Shown piece after piece: positions 61,757-64,000 of a DNA stretch of 64,000 nucleotides. How positions within the stretch are numbered: position 1 is the first letter of the stretch; each line of letters opens with the position of its first letter. A program made the position numbers and the translations under genes. Source of the DNA: Oribacterium sp. KHPX15 (GTDB taxonomy: Bacteria > Bacillota > Clostridia > Lachnospirales > Lachnospiraceae); NCBI RefSeq assembly GCF_900107835.1, contig NZ_FNRG01000003.1:208073-272072 (forward strand). Reading direction: 5' to 3'. The notes beneath the pieces were generated by a model. The model saw nothing but the letters and a program-made list of their open reading frames with translations. It made no database searches and was not told the DNA's origin.

Positions 61757-62142
61757 ATGGAACATAGATTTATCACAATGGGTGAAATAATGCTTCGCCT
61801 CACCCCGCCAAATTATGAAGAAATCAGGATGACACAGACGTTTGAAGCAAGCTATGGTGGTGCTGAAGCGAAAACAGTTTAAAGGCATACTTATGGCATG
61901 ACGGAAAAACATATGAAAGTAAAATGTTCACATTCAATATATTGGACAGAGTAGGTGGAGGAGATGCTTTTGCTTCAGGGTTGATATATGCAATGATGAA
62001 CAATTATGATCCTATTGAAACAGTTAATTTTGCAGTTGCCAGTAGTGCTATAAAGCATACCATCAGGGGAGATGCAAATATCACGGATGATGTTGACTCT
62101 ATAAAAAACATTATGAATATGAACTTCGATATAAAAAGATAG
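61757..62142 (+). pseudogene. kdgK: 2-keto-3-deoxygluconate kinase with large internal deletion
   Basis: The 5' part (61757-61882) encodes 41 residues of a PfkB-family KDG kinase (MGEIMLRLTPPNYE, then [10 protein letters not shown]) and then a stop. In another frame, from about 61890 to 62142, comes the C-terminal part with the PfkB signature [13 protein letters not shown] and [11 protein letters not shown]. About 200 residues of the middle are missing, so the kinase is inactive. AAGGAG precedes the 5' fragment, in line with an originally functional third gene of the operon. Confidence 0.82.
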
Positions 62143-62163
62143 AAGATTATCGTATGTGGTTTG

Positions 62164-62233
62164 AAAAATCGACTCTTCAGAATTGATGGAGTATCAGTAT
62201 ATATACTCAATCAATTCTGAAGAGTCGATTTTT
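62164..62233 (+). terminator. Perfect 24-bp terminator after the sugar-acid operon
   Basis: The arms 62164-62187 and 62210-62233 (starting AAAAATCGACTCTTC) are exact inverse complements, with a further small hairpin in the loop (GAGTAT/ATACTC) and T residues after. Unusually long for a simple terminator. Confidence 0.85.
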
Positions 62234-62341
62234 TCTATTGAAAATAGAGGTTGTTATCGTACCTACGTTTATTAATGGTATACTTTATATTAATCTTATT
62301 CTGCTGAAAAAAATTTATTAAAAAATAGGAGGAATGACCAA

Positions 62342-62458
62342 ATGGAATTTATGGATGTATTAACGTTTTTAGATCTAGGGTATGCTTCGGATGGTGCGGG
62401 ACCTTTAGCAAATCATAACAGCCGAAAGTCTTTGGATGAGACTGTGAGCTATATTTAA
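62342..62458 (+). pseudogene. Short open frame of 38 codons, likely gene remnant
   Basis: MEFMDVLTFLDLGYAS and on to a stop at 62456, with a good TAGGAGGA ribosome site 9 nt upstream. The length and the surrounding debris suggest the start of a decayed gene. No family recognised. Confidence 0.35.
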
Positions 62459-62487
62459 AATCTGATGAAAAATGATGGAGGTCTGCT

Positions 62488-62592
62488 ATGCACGAAAATG
62501 CAATATTCTGTTATTCGGGAACAGGAAACTGTTTAAATCTTGCCAAGAATATAGCAAAGGGTATCGGTGGGGCTGACAAGAAAAAGAATTAA
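62488..62592 (+). pseudogene. N-terminal remnant of an EFR1-type flavodoxin/ferredoxin protein
   Basis: Begins MHENAIFCYSGTGNCLNLAK, the flavodoxin-like N-terminus (SGTGN) of EFR1-family ferrodoxins, with GGAGG 8 nt upstream, but stops after 34 residues in a basic run. The rest of the gene is absent. Confidence 0.55.
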
Positions 62593-62599
62593 GAATGTT

Positions 62600-62757
62600 C
62601 CAAAGGAATTCATAGAAGTTTACAATCCAGCTATTTTAGAACCTTTAAAAGATAATGACCGTGATCAGTTTATCCTGACAAACTTACTCCTGAACAGAAA
62701 GAAATATTCGATAAAGAAAACCCGTACTGGGTAAAACGTTTTAAAGAAACACATTAA
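62600..62757 (+). pseudogene. C-terminal gene debris with a frameshift
   Basis: One frame reads PKEFIEVYNPAILEPLKDND, then the +1 or +2 frame continues PDKLTPEQKEIFDKENPYW and ends VKRFKETH before a TAA. The two pieces read as one protein tail broken by a frameshift. Family unknown. Confidence 0.4.
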
Positions 62758-62845
62758 GAATATTTCATAAATAAAATCCTTTCGGTTTCGTAGGCGGAAA
62801 CCCACTGCCCTTGGGCGGTGGAGGAGCCTTGTATATTCGTAGCCA

Positions 62846-63277
62846 TTAACCCTGGCTTTCTATGTACTTTTGTATAGTGGCTGATGATACTTCGCCAATA
62901 CTGCAAGCAAAATATCTATCTGACCAAAATATCTTATGTTTCCAATAACACTTGGATAAGAAATTTGGATATTTCTGCCACAGATAATAGGTTGTTTGTT
63001 GTTTAATCAGCTTAACTATGTCGCATACTCTATCTGTGGTGTCGTAGTTTATCAGAAAATGAATATGGTCTTTGTCAGTTTCCATAGCAATGATGCACTT
63101 ATGCATAAAGTTATTCAAATCTTGAATGCTGGCACACCAATCACTGCGCTCTACTGTAAGAGAATGCATATCCATAACAACCGCAGAACACCGTCCATTA
63201 TTTTCTTTTACTCGTAGTACATGTTTCTGAGATATCGGAATTCCTGTATCTACGCCATAGTACTTAATTTGAGTCAT
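62846..63277 (-). CDS. tnpA: IS200/IS605 TnpA transposase (Y1 HUH)
   Basis: A 143-aa single-strand transposase of the Y1 HUH family. The HUH motif is DHIHFLI, and the catalytic Tyr lies in the C-terminal helix IQKYIESQ. The GEVSSATIQKY segment is typical. Length is normal and all key residues are present, so it looks functional. ACAAGGAG lies upstream of the ATG. It binds hairpins at the element ends, such as the one at 62802. Confidence 0.92.
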   Translation of the reverse strand: MTQIKYYGVDTGIPISQKHVLRVKENNGRCSAVVMDMHSLTVERSDWCASIQDLNNFMHKCIIAMETDKDHIHFLINYDTTDRVCDIVKLIKQQTTYYLWQKYPNFLSKCYWKHKIFWSDRYFACSIGEVSSATIQKYIESQG

Positions 63278-63301
63278 TGAAATCTCCTTGTAAACAATTG
63301 A

Positions 63302-63340
63302 ATTTCACTAATAATTATTATATCATATATTTAGTGAAAT
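63302..63340. promoter_or_regulatory. 10-bp inverted repeat between tnpA and tnpB
   Basis: ATTTCACTAA (63302-63311) and TTAGTGAAAT (63331-63340) lie in the divergent region between the transposon genes and surround AT-rich DNA where both promoters would sit. Confidence 0.5.
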
Positions 63341-63356
63341 AATAATGAGGTACATT

Positions 63357-64000
63357 ATGGAACAGATGACAGTCACGGCTAAAATTCAGATATCCGTTAG
63401 TGCAGACAATAAGGTTCTACTTGATAAAACCATGTCTGTCTATTCTGATGCCTGTAATTATGTATCTGAATATGTGTTCCGTACTCATGACTTAAAACAG
63501 TTTTCACTTAACAAGGTTCTGTATTCTACACTCCGAAAGAAGTTTGGACTCAAATCTCAGATGGCTCAGTCTGCGTTTAAGACCGTCATCGCAAGATACA
63601 AGACCATCCTCGAAAATCAGAAAGAGTGGATTCAGCCATCCTTCAAAAAGCCACAGTATGACCTTGTATGGAACAGAGATTATTCTCTTACGCAAAACTG
63701 CTTTTCAGTAAACACGCTGAATGGTCGTGTTAAGTTGCCTTATTTCGCTGAAGGGATGTCTAAATACTTCGACCACGATATATATAAGTTTGGCACTGCC
63801 AAGCTCGTAAATAAGTCGGGAAAATATTTTTTACATATCCCTGTTACTTATGATATCGAAGAAAGTAATATCTCCGATATCTGTAACGTTGTAGGTATTG
63901 ATAGAGGTATCAACTTTGTTGTTGCCACTTATGATAGTAAGCACAAGTCAAACTTTGTAAGTGGAAAGTCCATTAAGCAGAAACGCGCTCACTATTCTAA
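63357..64000 (+). CDS. tnpB: TnpB RNA-guided nuclease, 3' truncated by window end
   Basis: The frame starts at ATG 63357 (MEQMTVTAKIQIS) and stays open to the last base, so at least 214 residues are present. It has the N-terminal TnpB/OrfB helix-turn-helix and wedge region (SVYSDACNYVSEYVF, LNKVLYSTLRKKFG) and the RuvC-I motif VVGIDRGIN with its catalytic Asp. TnpB is the RNA-guided DNA nuclease of IS200/IS605 elements and an ancestor of Cas12. AATGAGG lies 7-10 nt upstream. RuvC-II/III and the zinc finger are outside the window. Confidence 0.9.
   Translation, partial: MEQMTVTAKIQISVSADNKVLLDKTMSVYSDACNYVSEYVFRTHDLKQFSLNKVLYSTLRKKFGLKSQMAQSAFKTVIARYKTILENQKEWIQPSFKKPQYDLVWNRDYSLTQNCFSVNTLNGRVKLPYFAEGMSKYFDHDIYKFGTAKLVNKSGKYFLHIPVTYDIEESNISDICNVVGIDRGINFVVATYDSKHKSNFVSGKSIKQKRAHYS

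Larger units (their letters stand above)
62769..64000. mobile_element. IS200/IS605-family insertion sequence, right end beyond window
   Basis: The left end starts after TTCAT (62764-62768) with AAATAAAATCC and holds the subterminal hairpin CCACTGCCC/GGGCGGTGG (62802-62821). It carries divergent tnpA (minus) and tnpB (plus), as in IS605-type elements. A short copy of the same left end lies at 19405-19460. The right end is not in the window. Confidence 0.8.

Noticed and set aside
1..64000. tRNA or rRNA genes
   Set aside because: No cloverleaf-like pattern with GTTCRA-type T-loop next to acceptor stems was recognised, and no rRNA-like conserved stretches were seen; a covariance search would be needed to exclude them fully.

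Overview
The window looks like a chromosome segment of an anaerobic gut or rumen Firmicute, most likely Lachnospiraceae (Butyrivibrio/Pseudobutyrivibrio/Roseburia-like). This rests on strong AGGAGG ribosome sites, AT-rich intergenic DNA, intrinsic terminators, and family content: TRAP and CUT1 sugar transporters, YesM/YesN-type two-component genes, mannose-family PTS, UmuC plus YolD pair, a DUF6465-like lysine-rich protein, C_GCAxxG_C_C protein and the radical-SAM mobile pair. No rRNA, tRNA or CRISPR array was seen. The genus is an inference.

Layout. 1-4.1 kb: end of a TRAP dicarboxylate/sugar-acid transporter operon (dctP partial, dctQ, dctM), a YcxB-like membrane protein and an orphan NrdG-type activase. 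4.2-12.1 kb: an accessory island with two paralogous short XRE regulators, a three-gene overlapping operon ending in a NYN/PIN-like nuclease, hipBA, several unknown genes, and two decayed genes (metallophosphoesterase, AAA-ATPase/PDDEXK). Units in this island are separated by near-identical terminator-promoter cassettes. 12.1-17.7 kb: repeat-rich intergenic DNA, two lipoproteins (one with a rhodanese domain), yaaA and an esterase.

17.8-27.2 kb: a glycan-uptake locus with an AraC-type response regulator, a YesM-type sensor kinase interrupted by an in-frame UGA, two permeases, a binding lipoprotein and a GH31 glycosidase. A solo IS200/IS605-type left end sits between kinase and regulator and abuts the regulator start codon. 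27.4-31.2 kb: a 1243-residue secreted M4-type metalloprotease. 31.3-35 kb: DUF3592-like protein, an MmcQ/YjbR-MGMT fusion, Y-family polymerase and YolD-like partner. 35-39.4 kb: a two-component system bracketed by two membrane-anchored sugar-binding proteins and no transporter, suggesting an extracellular sugar sensor. 39.6-42.3 kb: complete mannose-family PTS IIA-IIB-IIC-IID.

42.5-48.3 kb: DUF1653, a VOC protein, then a redox group (Crp/Fnr regulator, ferredoxin-like proteins, HxlR, NapH-like membrane Fe-S protein, C_GCAxxG_C_C protein) and an orphan PstS-like protein coupled to a 47-residue membrane peptide. 48.4-52.1 kb: a module (CAT-like acetyltransferase, MarR, radical-SAM mobile pair A and B, P-loop kinase-like protein) bounded by direct copies of a dispersed repeat. 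52.2-57.5 kb: EAL phosphodiesterase with a degenerate GGDEF, SDR, GNAT, PrsW and DUF523. 57.6-62.2 kb: a sugar-acid locus (GntR, GntP permease, IlvD/Edd dehydratase) whose KDG kinase is an internal-deletion pseudogene. 62.3-64 kb: gene debris and an IS200/IS605 element (tnpA, tnpB cut by the window edge).

The most unusual items are the island of repeated promoter-terminator cassettes, the dispersed R1/R2 repeats flanking the radical-SAM module, the transposon end fused to a regulator start codon next to a UGA-interrupted kinase, and the NYN nuclease operon of unknown function.
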